64,000 bases of DNA from Pseudomonas fluorescens (GTDB lineage Bacteria; Pseudomonadota; Gammaproteobacteria; Pseudomonadales; Pseudomonadaceae). The stretch lies in NCBI RefSeq assembly GCF_018614775.1, contig NZ_JAGGOF010000044.1, forward strand, positions 1 through 64,000, read 5' to 3'. The notes beneath the pieces were generated by a model. That model was not told the DNA's origin. It made no database searches and saw nothing but the letters and a program-made list of their open reading frames with translations. A program made the position numbers and the translations under genes. Shown here in pieces: positions 34,631 through 44,539 of the stretch. The stretch's first letter is position 1. Each line of letters starts with the position of its first letter.

Positions 34631-35551
34631 CTAGTTTCCCACCGTCCTGTATTCGATCGTGAGATGAGTCACCTCATCTACCGCGGTCAACGCGGCACGC
34701 ACATCATCGGCAGAAAGCGCCTGCGGCCCGTGCACACTGACGATGGCAGCACGGGCTTCTGGCCCCACACGCCACACATGCAGATCGGTTAGCCGGAACT
34801 GGCCGGCCTGATCAAGCAGCGCCCGGATCTCTTCGGCAACGTGCTCGTCCGTTTTATCAAGCAATACCGACGCGGTATCTTTCATCAGGGACCACGCCCA
34901 GCGGGCAATGACGACTGCCCCCACGATGCCCATGAGCGGATCGAGCCATACCCACCCCAGAAACCTGCCGGCCAACAATGCCACGATGGCCATGACCGAG
35001 GTGACTGCATCGGCAAGCACGTGGACATAAGCGGAGCGCAGGTTGTTGTCCTGGCCATGGGAATGACCGTGATGGTCATGGGCATGACCATGCCCACCTG
35101 CGCCCAGAAGCAAGGCACTGACGATGTTCACGATCAGTCCGATGACCGCGATCAGGGTCGCCATTGTGAATTGCACCTGGGACGGTTCGAGAAGCCGAAG
35201 GACCGATTCGACCCCGATGCCTAACGAGATCAGGCCGAGGATCAACGCTGAGGCGAACCCTCCCAGGTCACCCACCTTGCCGGTGCCGAAACTGTAGGCG
35301 GAACTTTCCGAATGCTTGCGTGCGTAAGCATACGCTGCCGCCGCGATTCCCAGTGCGCCGGCATGGGTTGCCATGTGGAAGCCATCAGCCAGCAGCGCCA
35401 TCGAGCCGGTGATGTAGCCGGCGGATATTTCGCCCACCATCATCACCACCGTGAGCGCCACGACCCACAATGTGCGCTTGGCATTGGCGTCGTGGCCGGC
35501 GCCCAGGAAGTTGTGGCTATGAACGGAGTGAGTGCTCGACGTATCCCTCAT
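34631..35551 (-). CDS. dmeF: CDF family Co(II)/Ni(II) efflux transporter DmeF
   Basis: A 306-residue inner-membrane metal/proton antiporter with six helices. The TM2 site is 'GSMALLADGFHMATHAGAL' (H and D ligands), the TM5 site 'YVHVLADAVTSVMAIVALLAG' (HxxxD), and a His-rich cytoplasmic loop 'GHGHAHDHHGHSHG' joins TM4 and TM5. A C-terminal metallochaperone-like domain follows ('LTDLHVWRVGPEARAAIVSVHG'). It overlaps the dmeR stop by four bases, forming the two-gene dmeRF operon known to protect against cobalt and nickel. Confidence 0.93.
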   Translation of the reverse strand: MRDTSSTHSVHSHNFLGAGHDANAKRTLWVVALTVVMMVGEISAGYITGSMALLADGFHMATHAGALGIAAAAYAYARKHSESSAYSFGTGKVGDLGGFASALILGLISLGIGVESVLRLLEPSQVQFTMATLIAVIGLIVNIVSALLLGAGGHGHAHDHHGHSHGQDNNLRSAYVHVLADAVTSVMAIVALLAGRFLGWVWLDPLMGIVGAVVIARWAWSLMKDTASVLLDKTDEHVAEEIRALLDQAGQFRLTDLHVWRVGPEARAAIVSVHGPQALSADDVRAALTAVDEVTHLTIEYRTVGN

Positions 35552-35823
35552 TTTGAATACCGGCGGATGGCTTCGAGCAGTTCCTCCACGCCCTGCGCCC
35601 GCTCCTGATCGGTCAGGCCAGGCTTTGCGACATGCTCCCGGGCATGGTCCTCGATGATTTCGTCGAGCAGGCCGTTTATTGCCCCACGGGTCGCCGCCAC
35701 CAGATGCAAGGTCTTCCCACAGTCGGCTTCGCCCTCCAGTGCGCGTTCGATTGCCTGTACCTGCCCGGCAATGCGCTTGACGCGCTTGAGCAGTTCTTCT
35801 TTTCCCGAGTGTGTATGCGCCAT
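35548..35823 (-). CDS. dmeR: Metal-sensing repressor DmeR (RcnR/CsoR/FrmR family)
   Basis: A 91-residue all-helical repressor. The Co/Ni ligand set of RcnR is present at the same positions: His3, Cys35, His60 and His64. The family core is 'RVKRIAGQVQAIERAL' and 'CGKTLHLVAATRGAINGLL'. Without metal it would bind the G-tract operator just upstream and repress itself and dmeF; Co(II) or Ni(II) would release it. It is first in the operon, overlapping dmeF by four bases. Confidence 0.93.
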   Translation of the reverse strand: MAHTHSGKEELLKRVKRIAGQVQAIERALEGEADCGKTLHLVAATRGAINGLLDEIIEDHAREHVAKPGLTDQERAQGVEELLEAIRRYSK

Positions 35824-35826
35824 AGC

Positions 35827-35838
35827 CTACCCCCCTAT
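35827..35838. promoter_or_regulatory. G-tract operator of dmeRF (RcnR/DmeR type)
   Basis: CTACCCCCCTAT on the + strand, read as ATAG, six G, TAG on the coding strand of dmeR. A G-run flanked by AT-rich inverse half-sites is the operator form of RcnR, InrS and DmeR. It lies only a few bases before the dmeR start, with the -10-like TATATT/TATCCT region next to it. Confidence 0.75.
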
Positions 35839-35975
35839 CCTATATTGGTGGCAAGGATAACATGTGGGCGGGACTTCCAAATGACACGGGGTCTCTTAAC
35901 GGCCTTTTTACTCAAACCGGATTGCTCCGCTGTCCTTGCTGACATGCAGCCTGGACGACCGCGAGAAGATCCAGG

Positions 35976-36167
35976 TTACGCATCAGAAATTTTGTCCACC
36001 TCATCCGATCGCAACGTCAGCACCGAGACACCCGGCGAAGTCACCGCAACGGTGTGCTCGAATTGCGCGCAGAGCGTCCCGTTCCGGGTAACGACCGTCC
36101 AGCCATCTGCCTCGGTCCGCACGTGGCAGGTGCCTTGGTTGAGCATGGGCTCGATGGTGAACACCAT
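35976..36167 (-). pseudogene. Methionine aminopeptidase, C-terminal fragment
   Basis: A 63-residue frame reading 'MVFTIEPMLNQGTCHV', 'DGWTVVTRNGTLCAQFEHTV' and 'VEVLTLRSDE'-like 'VSVLTLRSDEVDKI'. These are the last two metal-ligand segments of type I methionine aminopeptidase (Glu in FTIEP and Glu in QFEH). The N-terminal two thirds, with the other ligands, is absent: upstream sequence runs straight into the 3' end of the hybrid kinase gene. It is a remnant; the functional map gene must be elsewhere. Confidence 0.8.
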
Positions 36168-36202
36168 TCACCGAGCAGTTGAGTCCGAATCCATAGCCAT
36201 GT

Positions 36203-39200
36203 TCATTGCGTCCTCTGCGGCGTCACAAAAGGCGTATCAAGGACGAAGGTTGCGCCCTGCCCTGTCCCATCGCTGTGTACGGTCAAGCGGCCGCCCATTT
36301 CCTGGGCGGCTAGCGCGCAGCTGTGCAGGCCGAATCCGTGACCGTCTTTGCGCGTGGTGAAGCCATGGGAAAAGATACGCTTCAGGTTCTCTGGCGCAAT
36401 GCCCTTGCCGTTGTCCGTCACCGTAATACGGAGTATTGGCCCGTCAGCGAGGGCGGCACCTAGCGTGATGCTCGGGCTGCGATCATTCACCCCGTCCAAC
36501 GCCTGCCTGGCATTACGAATCAGGTTCACCAGGATCAGCAGCACCCGGTGCCGGTCGAGCAGCAGCAGGGGCAAGTCGGTCATTTCCTTGACCACTGTCA
36601 CCTCCTGGCGCCCCGGTGAACCTGCACTCATGCGCAAGGCATCCTCGACTAACTCGGGAAACGGTACTGCCTCGACGACACTGCCAGCAACGGCATAGGA
36701 CTGCTGGGCCGCGACGACGGCTTTGATGTGGTCAATGCCCTTGGTCAGGCGCCCGAGTTCGTCGATGATGCGCTGCTGCTCTGCCGTCACCGCCTCCGCC
36801 AGCTTGAGCAGGTAGCCGGGGAGCAGCTTCCCCTTCTGGTCCGTGGTGAGAAAATCGCCCAAGTCATGGACGTGCTCGTTAAGCATCTGCGCCACTTTGC
36901 CCAGCCCTTGGGCTTTAGAGGCGCGCATCTGACTGTTCACCGTTTCTGCCGATACGTTGACACTGTTGAGTACGTTGCCGACATTGTGCAACACAGCTGC
37001 GGCGATTTCGGCCATGCCCGCCTGGCGGGATTTCGCGTGCAGTTCGGCTTGCACCTGGCTCATGCGCAGCGCCGCGCGAACGCGCGCCATGAGTTCCAAT
37101 GGCGAGAAGGGTTTGGCGATATAGTCATCGGCGCCGCTCTCCAGCCCGGAGACGCAAGCCTCGCTGCCGCCACGGGCGGTCAACAGGATGACGGGTAAAT
37201 GGGCGAAACCGGCGCTGGCCTTGATTCTGGCGGTCAGGCCAAAACCGTCGAGTTCCGGCATCATCACGTCCGAGACGACGACATCGATGGGCCGACGCTG
37301 CAGGAGTGCCCAGGCCTGCTCCCCATCAGTAGCGGTGACGACGATGTAGTCGTTTTGCAGAAGCTCGCTGAGGTAGCCAAGCATTTCCGGGCTGTCATCG
37401 ACCACCAGCACCCTGGATGGCGAGGCGTGCCGCGGGTGTGGCTCGTCATCTGCGCCTGCCGCTGACGCTCGGTCGTTGCCAGCGCCATGGCGGCCGTCGT
37501 CGAACCGCAGGTGACGCTGTTCGGTTGTGCTCGGCGATGATCGCTCGCGCATATGAGGGGCTTCGGTCGGCAGGGTGTTTTGCCCGGCCCCCAGCGGGAG
37601 TCGGACAAAGAAGCAGGAGCCCTGCCCGGGTTCGCTGTTGACGCCCACCTCGCCCCCCATCAATTCGGCCAGGTTCTTGACCAGGGCCAGGCCGATGCCT
37701 GTGCCGCTGTAATGGCGCGTGGCGGAGTTGTCGATCTGGGAAAAACGCTGGAACAGCAGCGGCAGCTTGTCAGGCGCAATACCAATGCCCGAGTCCTGCA
37801 CAGCGAACTCAAATCGCTCGCCATCCAGCGCAGTGACTGCGACGTGCACGGTGCCGCCAGCGGGCGTGAACTTGATGGCATTGCTCACCAGATTGAGAAG
37901 AATTTTCTCGAAGTGCCGGGGGTCGAGGAACACCGTGGCGAGCGCTGGATCGATGCTGCAAGTCAACGTGCAGCCTTTGCCCTTGGCCACCAGCGCAGCA
38001 TCCTCGGCAAGCACCCCCACCGCCTCGTTCAAATCAACGGGCGCCGGACACAACTCGAACTTGCCCGCCTCGGCCTTGGAGAAATCGAGAATGTCGTTCA
38101 CCCGGTTCATCAAGCGCAGCGCGTTGCGTTTGGCGCGGTCGATTTGTACATGCCAGTCCGTCGGCGCAGTGGCTGCCGCCGAGAGCTGCTCCAGAGGGGC
38201 AAGAATGAGGGTCAGGGGGGTGCGCAGTTCGTGGCTGACCGTGGCCACGAAATCGCTCTTTGCCCGATTAGCCGTCTCGGCCTGGTTGCGTGCCTGAATG
38301 AGTTCGACGGCCTGCGCCTCCAGCCTCTCGGTCTGCTGGTGCAGCGCCTCGGTCCGTTCGGCGACCATTCTTTCCAGAGAGTCCTGGACTTGCCGTCGTT
38401 CGGCCTCGGCCTCGGCCTCCAGTACCTGTATACGCAGGGCATTGTCCTGGAACACCCGTACGGCGCGGGTCATGATCCCGATCTCGTCGCCGCGTCCGGC
38501 GCTGGCGATCGCGGCGTTCAGGTCACCGGCCGCAAGCCGGCGCATGACGGAGGCCAGGGCCACGATGGGCTGTGCGACGAACCGCGACGTGCTCCAGGCG
38601 ATGGCGCCGGCGAGCAAGATGGCAACGGTACCCGCAACCAGCGTCGCAAGCATACCGCGATCATTGTGGACCAGGGCGTCGGAACGCGCTTGGCCAGCGA
38701 AGTGCGCGACCAGTTGGCCGGCGCTGCGTGCCTCGTTGCGAACCTGGTCGCGCGCGCCGCTCAAGGCGTTGCTCGCTTGATGGAACCGGGCAAATGCCGC
38801 CCGATAACCGGCAATCTGATCGCTGACCGTCAGGGGTGCTGCCTGGGTTTGCAGCCCTACGGACGAAGGAAGAACGCGCGCCAGACGCGCGAGCTCGTCC
38901 AGGATGGCGCCGACAGAGCGGGCGACTTCGTCAGACGGGGCCAGGCGAAACGACAGGGTCTGTGCTTCCAGGGTGGCCACACGCTCGGCGAAACGCTTGG
39001 ACAGCCCGGCTGCATTGTGCAGCAACCCGGTTGCCGCCTGAATGTCATTGGCGTCGTGGGTCACGTGCTCTCCTACTCCACCCAGCATGACCTCAAGGCG
39101 CTCGATCAGTTCCTCGGCGGCGGCGAGATGCCGCAAGGCCTCGCTCCCCCGGAGCTTGGGCGCCTCGCCGAGGTGCTGGACCGCCAGGCAGGCAGAAGCG

Positions 39201-39901
39201 ATCGCCGGCACCAACGAATCCAGTGCATCTACCCCCTGGGGCGCCCCCATCATTTCGCGCAATTGCTCGACGACGGCCGGGAGCGCCGTGCACGCGTTGC
39301 GCGCCGCCGTGGCCGCTGTCTCATCATCGCTCACCAGCATTCTGGCCACATTGGCGATGATGACCCGTTCGCCATTGCGCAGGATGTCGAGGATGCGATG
39401 GGCACTTTCGACGTTGCTCACCCGCGTCTGGTGGTCATCGGCGCGGGCATCAAGTTCTTTCAGCCCATCGGTGATGCCCTGTTCGACGAGGATCGTCGCC
39501 TCTCGCATCCGGCCGTAGTGGGCTGTCATGTCCTCCGTTTCGCCATCCATGGTCAGGGTCGCCGCCCGCAAGGCTGCGATCGCCGCGGCGAGTCTCTCCA
39601 GGCTGCCCTTGAGCGATTGCGCCTCTGCCGCTGGAATGGCGGTGAGGCCGGCAATCGCCTTCGGCTTGACGCAGGCTTTCCTGATCACGGGTGGCGATGA
39701 AGTTTTCTACCCGCCCGGTGGCCCCGTTGACCGAGGCCAGGATCTGCGCAGAATGGCTGGCCGAATCCACCGCACGCACCATGCCCCGCAAGCATAGAGG
39801 TTCACGAGCGACACCGTCAGCATCAGGAACACCAAAGCGGCAACCGCCAGGCCAATCCTGACGGCAATGGGTGTGTCCCTCACTGATTTGAATATCGACA
39901 T
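36203..39901 (-). pseudogene. Hybrid sensor kinase (HK-REC-HK), 5' part frameshifted twice
   Basis: The gene starts at 39901 ('FKSVRDTPIAVRIGLAVAAL', TM1). It loses frame near 39790, where one base seems missing in 'LYALRGMVRAVD'. It runs in another frame ('ASHSAQILASVNGATGRVEN') and returns near 39685, where one extra G sits in 'LRQAEAIAGLTAIPAAEAQS'. The original frame has a stop at 39707. From a GTG at 39688 an intact 1161-residue frame remains: periplasmic helices, TM2 near 348-370, HAMP, HisKA with His486 (SHELRTPL), HATPase ('NLVSNAIKFTPAGG', 'GTGIGLALVKNLAELMGG'), a receiver ('VVVSDVMMPELDGFG'), and a second kinase module with 'AAAVLHNVGNVLNSVNVS' and 'DNGKGIAPENLKRIFSHGF'. It follows a periplasmic binding protein gene by 19 bases, a TorT/TorS-like pairing. 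Confidence 0.82.
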
Positions 39902-39920
39902 GGCGCCTCCCCGTTCGCCG

Positions 39921-41021
39921 CTACTGCTTCGTAACCTCCGGCAAAGGCGTCGGCGGTGCCGTAGGTTGGGTGGCCCCGTCGATCATCGCCGCCACGGTTG
40001 CCTGGCTGTAGAACGGATTGGCCGCGCCGCCCACCGGCATGGTGGCGAGCCAGGCGTCCAGGTCTTTCGCATCGATGCGTACCAGTGGCACCTCGACGAA
40101 CTTCGGCACCTGCTTGCCCGCCAGAATCTGCTGGGCCACCCAGAACCCCACCTGGGAGACGCTCGGGGAAGCAGACACCGAGACGGTCTCATAGCCATTG
40201 GCATCGCGTTCCTGTTTCCACAGGGCGAGCTCGTCCTGGCGATTGCCCATCACGATGATCGGCAAAGGGCGTCCCGCCGCCTTGAACGCCATGGCCGCGC
40301 CATAGCCGTCGCCCCCTTGCGTGGCGACGGCATCGATGCCGGGCAGCGACGGTAGCGCCAGCGCCACCTCCTTGCGTGCGACGGACGCCGTCCAGTTTCC
40401 GTACACCGTCTTGGCGAACTTCAGGCCCGGATAGTCACCGGCCGCCTTGTGAATGCCGTCGCTGATGTTCTGGTCGGTGGCATCGCCGGCAATCCCGCGG
40501 ATTTCCAGCAGCGTTCCGTTGCCCTTGAGTCGCCCGGCGATATAGTCCATCTGCACGCGGCCCATGGCCGACCAGTTGTAATCCACGGCATAGACGCAGC
40601 GCTCAGTGACCAGGCTGGCCATGACCACCACCACGATGCCAGCATTGCAAGCATCGCGGATCACCCCATTGAGGGCTGTGTCGGACGCCGCCAGAATGAC
40701 GATAGCGTTGACGCCCTGGACGATCATGTCCTGGATATCGGCCGCTTGTTCCGACGCGGAGTTATTGGCACTGACCACCGGCGCCTCCCGGATCAAGCCA
40801 TCCTTTTGCGCCTGGAGCGCGATCTCTTGCCAATTGCGCACCATCACCTTGCGGAAATCGCTGCCTGCATAGGAATTGCTGAAGGCAATGCTTTGGTCTG
40901 CGGTCGGGCCGCGGGCGATGTCACCGTCGGCCGCTTGGGCTGGACTGGCAACAACCATCACCAGCCCGCTCAGGCAGCCGGCGAAGCGCCACAGCATTTT
41001 TCGGATAGGTTTGGTGTTCAT
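39921..41021 (-). CDS. Periplasmic sugar-type substrate-binding protein, sensor partner
   Basis: A 366-residue periplasmic binding protein (Peripla_BP_4 fold). Signal peptide 'FAGCLSGLVMVVASPAQA'; body segments 'SIAFSNSYAGSDFRKVMVRN', 'MIVQGVNAIVILAASDTALN' and 'ATQGGDGYGAAMAFKAAGRP'. The C-terminus carries a Pro/Thr-rich tail. I chose the ATG at 41021 with GGAGAG upstream; the longer frame to 41300 has no signal at its start. There are no transport genes near, and the next gene on the strand is the hybrid kinase, so it most likely presents its ligand to that kinase as TorT does to TorS. The ligand is unknown. Confidence 0.87.
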   Translation of the reverse strand: MNTKPIRKMLWRFAGCLSGLVMVVASPAQAADGDIARGPTADQSIAFSNSYAGSDFRKVMVRNWQEIALQAQKDGLIREAPVVSANNSASEQAADIQDMIVQGVNAIVILAASDTALNGVIRDACNAGIVVVVMASLVTERCVYAVDYNWSAMGRVQMDYIAGRLKGNGTLLEIRGIAGDATDQNISDGIHKAAGDYPGLKFAKTVYGNWTASVARKEVALALPSLPGIDAVATQGGDGYGAAMAFKAAGRPLPIIVMGNRQDELALWKQERDANGYETVSVSASPSVSQVGFWVAQQILAGKQVPKFVEVPLVRIDAKDLDAWLATMPVGGAANPFYSQATVAAMIDGATQPTAPPTPLPEVTKQ

Positions 41022-41330
41022 GCGGCTCTCCATCGCGCTTGGGTTTACCGGCAGCACTCCAGCTACCCGCCGACAGCGTAGACCGACTTCTCGCCCTGGT
41101 CGAAAATGTCGGTCGGCGGCTCGCGGATGTCCGTGAGTGTCATGGCGTAGGGCCGGCGGTGCCTGCAATAGCGATGAGCATAGTCTTAATTCAGGCTTCA
41201 TCGTGTTAAAGCCCTTGCACACGCCCTGAAACTTGCCGGTACTGCTGGCGCTGTGGCGAACGTAAACAACAAAAGGACTGAAAGCGCCAGACTTCGACAA
41301 ACCGGTTGATCGCCGTTGGGGCCTGATGTT
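41022..41330. other. Intergenic region upstream of the binding-protein/kinase operon
   Basis: About 310 bases with no gene I can support. It must hold the promoter of the binding-protein gene and the 3' end signals of the MCP gene, but no clear hairpin or operator stood out. Confidence 0.5.
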
Positions 41331-42962
41331 TCAGAGCCTGAACTGAGAGACCTGCTTATCAAGCATTAAAGCCAGTTGCTCAATGGCGGTCGCGTTACGG
41401 GCAGCTTCCGAGATGCCATGACTGCTGCTCTGGGCCATCTGGGCGATACGCTCGACGCTGCGAGCAACGTCCTGACTGGCTGCACTTTGCTCATTCAGCG
41501 CGATTGATATTTGATCAACGACGCTGACAATCTGGCTCGCGCCTCCACGAATCTGGTTTATTGCTGTATTGGCCGAGTTCGCCAGCTCCAAGCCACTGTT
41601 GACCTGCTCAACGCCGACTTCCATCTGCTTGACTGCATCCTGAGCACTGATTTGAATTTTCTGAATCATTTCGCCGATTTCAGCCGTCGACTTGCCAGTG
41701 CGCTGTGCCAGTAGTCGTACTTCATCTGCCACGACTGCAAAACCACGCCCCTGATCGCCCGCACGCGCGGCTTCGATGGCGGCGTTCAGTGCCAGAAGGT
41801 TGGTCTGCTCGGCGATTGCACTGATGACGTTCACGATGGAGGTGATTTGATGAATATCTCGGCCCAAATCAGCGATCTGTTGAGCTGAGGCCTGCACCGT
41901 ACCGGCAATGAGGTTCATGCTCTGCAGGGTGTTTTGAATAACCGCGCCGCCTTCAATCGAGTGCTTGCCGGACTCCGAGGAGATGCCATGGGCTTCGCTG
42001 GCGCTCGCCGCTACATGACTGATGCTGACGGTGAGTTCTTCAACGGTGGCAGCCATTGAAGAAGCTGACTGAGACTGATCGGATGCCGCAGACGACAAGT
42101 GACCAGAAGCATGTGATATCTCGGTGGCGGAGGCGAGCAACTTTTCAGCGCCGCCCTTTATCGCTGTAATCATGGTGCGCAGTCGAGTTTGCATTTCATT
42201 GAAAGCTTCGAGCAGTTTGCCGATTTCGTCCTGGCCGACGTTTTCAATTTTTCTGTCAAGACGTCCAGCAGCAATATTATTAGCCGCGTCTATGGCCAGA
42301 TTCAGGCGCTTACGAATCGATGAGGACAAGCTTATAGCCACAGCCAGCGCCGCCAGGACTGCAAGCAGACCGCCGATGACCATGCTCAGGTTGGCAAATC
42401 GAGCCGCGTCCTCCAGCGCTTTGGTACGCCCATCGAGAAGTTTGCGTTCATCCGCTCGCAAGTCAGCAATCAGCTTGCGCATGTCATCCATCTTGGCCTT
42501 GTCCTGACGACCTTTGATGCGCTGGACGACGTCATCGATAGCTGCTTTTCCCGCGACCACCGACCTGCGTAGCGCTATCGAGCCTTCGATATCTTCGCCC
42601 AACCACTTCTGCTGTATCGTTTTGATCTGGGTCAACCGCTGCTGCTGGGTAGGGTTATCCGCTGTCAGTTTTACAAGTTCCACAAACGACTGGTCAAAGT
42701 CACTCCTGCCCGCTGTCAACGGTGCGAGAAAATCATCTTCACCCGTGAGCGCGAAGCCGCGCATCCCCGTTTCAATATTGGTAAGGCTGATGGCAAGCTT
42801 GTTACTGACGTCCAAAACTGTGTAGGTATGAATATTCCATCGAGTGGACTCCTCGATTTTACTGAAGGCATCGCGAACCAATGCAACCAGAATAAAAATA
42901 ATTAGAATAATCAAGCCAAAACCCAAGCTTAATTTCTGAACAATCGTGAGTCTCGAAAACAT
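41331..42962 (-). CDS. Methyl-accepting chemotaxis protein (CHASE3-type sensor)
   Basis: A 543-residue chemoreceptor from the ATG at 42962. TM1 '[19 protein letters not shown]'; the periplasmic sensor includes '[23 protein letters not shown]', the hallmark of CHASE3 ('[11 protein letters not shown]'); TM2 '[20 protein letters not shown]'; then HAMP and a hairpin with tip '[20 protein letters not shown]'. It ends '[13 protein letters not shown]'. The longer frame to 43310 is rejected because residues before MFSRLT look non-coding. It lies next to the binding-protein/kinase operon but in a separate unit. The ligand is unknown. Confidence 0.93.
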   Translation of the reverse strand: MFSRLTIVQKLSLGFGLIILIIFILVALVRDAFSKIEESTRWNIHTYTVLDVSNKLAISLTNIETGMRGFALTGEDDFLAPLTAGRSDFDQSFVELVKLTADNPTQQQRLTQIKTIQQKWLGEDIEGSIALRRSVVAGKAAIDDVVQRIKGRQDKAKMDDMRKLIADLRADERKLLDGRTKALEDAARFANLSMVIGGLLAVLAALAVAISLSSSIRKRLNLAIDAANNIAAGRLDRKIENVGQDEIGKLLEAFNEMQTRLRTMITAIKGGAEKLLASATEISHASGHLSSAASDQSQSASSMAATVEELTVSISHVAASASEAHGISSESGKHSIEGGAVIQNTLQSMNLIAGTVQASAQQIADLGRDIHQITSIVNVISAIAEQTNLLALNAAIEAARAGDQGRGFAVVADEVRLLAQRTGKSTAEIGEMIQKIQISAQDAVKQMEVGVEQVNSGLELANSANTAINQIRGGASQIVSVVDQISIALNEQSAASQDVARSVERIAQMAQSSSHGISEAARNATAIEQLALMLDKQVSQFRL

Positions 42963-43554
42963 GGTTTGGCCTGCATCATTAAATAAATGTCTATTGAGTT
43001 TATCGCCGAATTCATCGAAAGCTTGAGCCGCTTTTTTATTGATATTACGCATTCCACCCCTTCCAGCCGGCACTGGTACCCCTGCGCCGCAGTCATCAGG
43101 GCTGAGAATCAACGTACCGCTTTGCATCGCAGGGTAGCCCTGGCGGCCTGTTCCCCGCAGCCATCGTCTGGCTGCGTATATATTCCCCGGCCAGCTCGGT
43201 TTACCAAGCGCGACCATTGGCTTCGCGCAATGGTTTTTAGAACCAATGACATGGTCGCGCCACCCTTCATCGCCACCTGAAGATTCCCTGAATCGAAACA
43301 GTGTGAACACTTTGTCCGATAAGCCATTATTTCGAGTCGTCCATCAAATAAATAACGCTGGCAACTTTATTCAATAAAACAGGGCTCTTCACTGTTAGGG
43401 TTGTTTGATTTACGCGGGAATGGCCGAGAGGTAAGGCATAAAAGGAAGGGGTTTGCGCCGTATAGGCGCAAGGTAAGTCTGGAGGGACACATCCGCAGCC
43501 ACACAAACCTGCGCCCTGACGAAACTGGCCTGCACCTTTTCCTGAAAGAAAAAG
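42963..43554. other. Intergenic region with small hairpins only
   Basis: Nearly 600 bases without a supported gene. It contains two short hairpins: CGCAGCC/GGCTGCG near 43156-43176 and TTGCGCC (43453-43459) with GGCGCAA (43465-43471). Neither has a T-run. Short frames here show no domain or ribosome binding site. Confidence 0.45.
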
Positions 43555-44457
43555 TCAACCCGCCGCCAGAACCCCCTCCAAAAACTCGATAAACACATTA
43601 ATCCGCCTCGATCCGCGATGATTGGGCAAATACAACGCATTGATACAGGTGCTGGCATTGCCCGGGGTGGCGTCGTATTGCTCCAGCAGGCGCGTCAAGC
43701 GGCCCTGGGCGACATCGTCGCGCACCAGCCAGTCGGCCAGTAGCGTTATCCCTCCACCGGCGATGGCAGCTTCACGCAGGATGTCGGCGTTGTTGCTCTG
43801 CAGGCGTCCCTGCACGCTTAACTGGATGCTTTCATCGCCGGCCCGGAAGGTCCATTGCTGGTGGGTGGCGCCGTAGTCGAAACGCAGGCACTGGTGCTCC
43901 AGCAGGTCGTGGGGGTGACGCGGGGCGGGGTGTCGGCGCAGGTAGTCGGGGCTTGCGAGCACCCAGCGTTGGAAGTCCCCTACCCGCTTGCTGACAATGT
44001 CCTCGCTGACGACCGTGGAGCCCAGGCGCACCGACACGTCGATCTGCTCGCTCAATAAGTCGCTGACCTGATCGCTCAATGACAGGCTGATTTCCAGGCC
44101 AGGATGGCCTTCAAGCAAGCGGTTCAGGTGCGGAGCGATGATGCGCCGACCGAACTCCACCGGCACGCTGACTCGCAGTTTCCCCTGAGCCTCGTCCCCT
44201 CGGTCGGCGACGAAGGCGTCAGCTTCGTCGATGGCCTCGATGATTGCGACGGCTTTTTCAAAGTAGGCCTGCCCGGCAACGGTGACGCTGGTGTTGCGGG
44301 TCGTGCGGTTGAGCAGACTGGCGCCCAGTTCCTGCTCAAGCCCCGCAACCTGGCGAGTAACCGAAGAAGTGGAAATGCCGAGTTTGCGCGCCGCCGAGGA
44401 ATAACCCCCGCAGCGCACGGTTTCGACAAACATCTTCAGGGCCAGCAACTTGTCCAT
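43555..44457 (-). CDS. LysR family transcriptional regulator
   Basis: A 300-residue LysR regulator. Helix-turn-helix: 'LALKMFVETVRCGGYSSAAR' and 'KLGISTSSVTRQVAGLEQEL'. The effector domain is of the CrgA/AaeR type ('GKLRVSVPVEFGRRIIAPHL'). The ATG at 44457 starts with the conserved MDKLLALKMF; the frame upstream to 44568 is discounted. It lies downstream of the MFS gene on the same strand, about 80 bases away. It may control that exporter and the divergent molybdenum hydroxylase operon. Confidence 0.9.
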   Translation of the reverse strand: MDKLLALKMFVETVRCGGYSSAARKLGISTSSVTRQVAGLEQELGASLLNRTTRNTSVTVAGQAYFEKAVAIIEAIDEADAFVADRGDEAQGKLRVSVPVEFGRRIIAPHLNRLLEGHPGLEISLSLSDQVSDLLSEQIDVSVRLGSTVVSEDIVSKRVGDFQRWVLASPDYLRRHPAPRHPHDLLEHQCLRFDYGATHQQWTFRAGDESIQLSVQGRLQSNNADILREAAIAGGGITLLADWLVRDDVAQGRLTRLLEQYDATPGNASTCINALYLPNHRGSRRINVFIEFLEGVLAAG

Positions 44458-44539
44458 AAGGGGTTTCCGATCAAGAACGAACGGTGCCGATTGTGCATCA
44501 CCGTTCGCCTGCCGTCTTGCATGACGGCGTTCCATCGGA

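Noticed and set aside
37553..39700. A 715-codon open frame on the + strand
   Set aside because: It is antisense to the hybrid kinase, whose HisKA, HATPase and receiver motifs prove the - strand codes. Long antisense frames are common in high-GC Pseudomonas genes.
43401..43658. Small frames between the MCP and LysR genes
   Set aside because: No ribosome binding site, signal or family motif; both strands are open by chance around a short hairpin.
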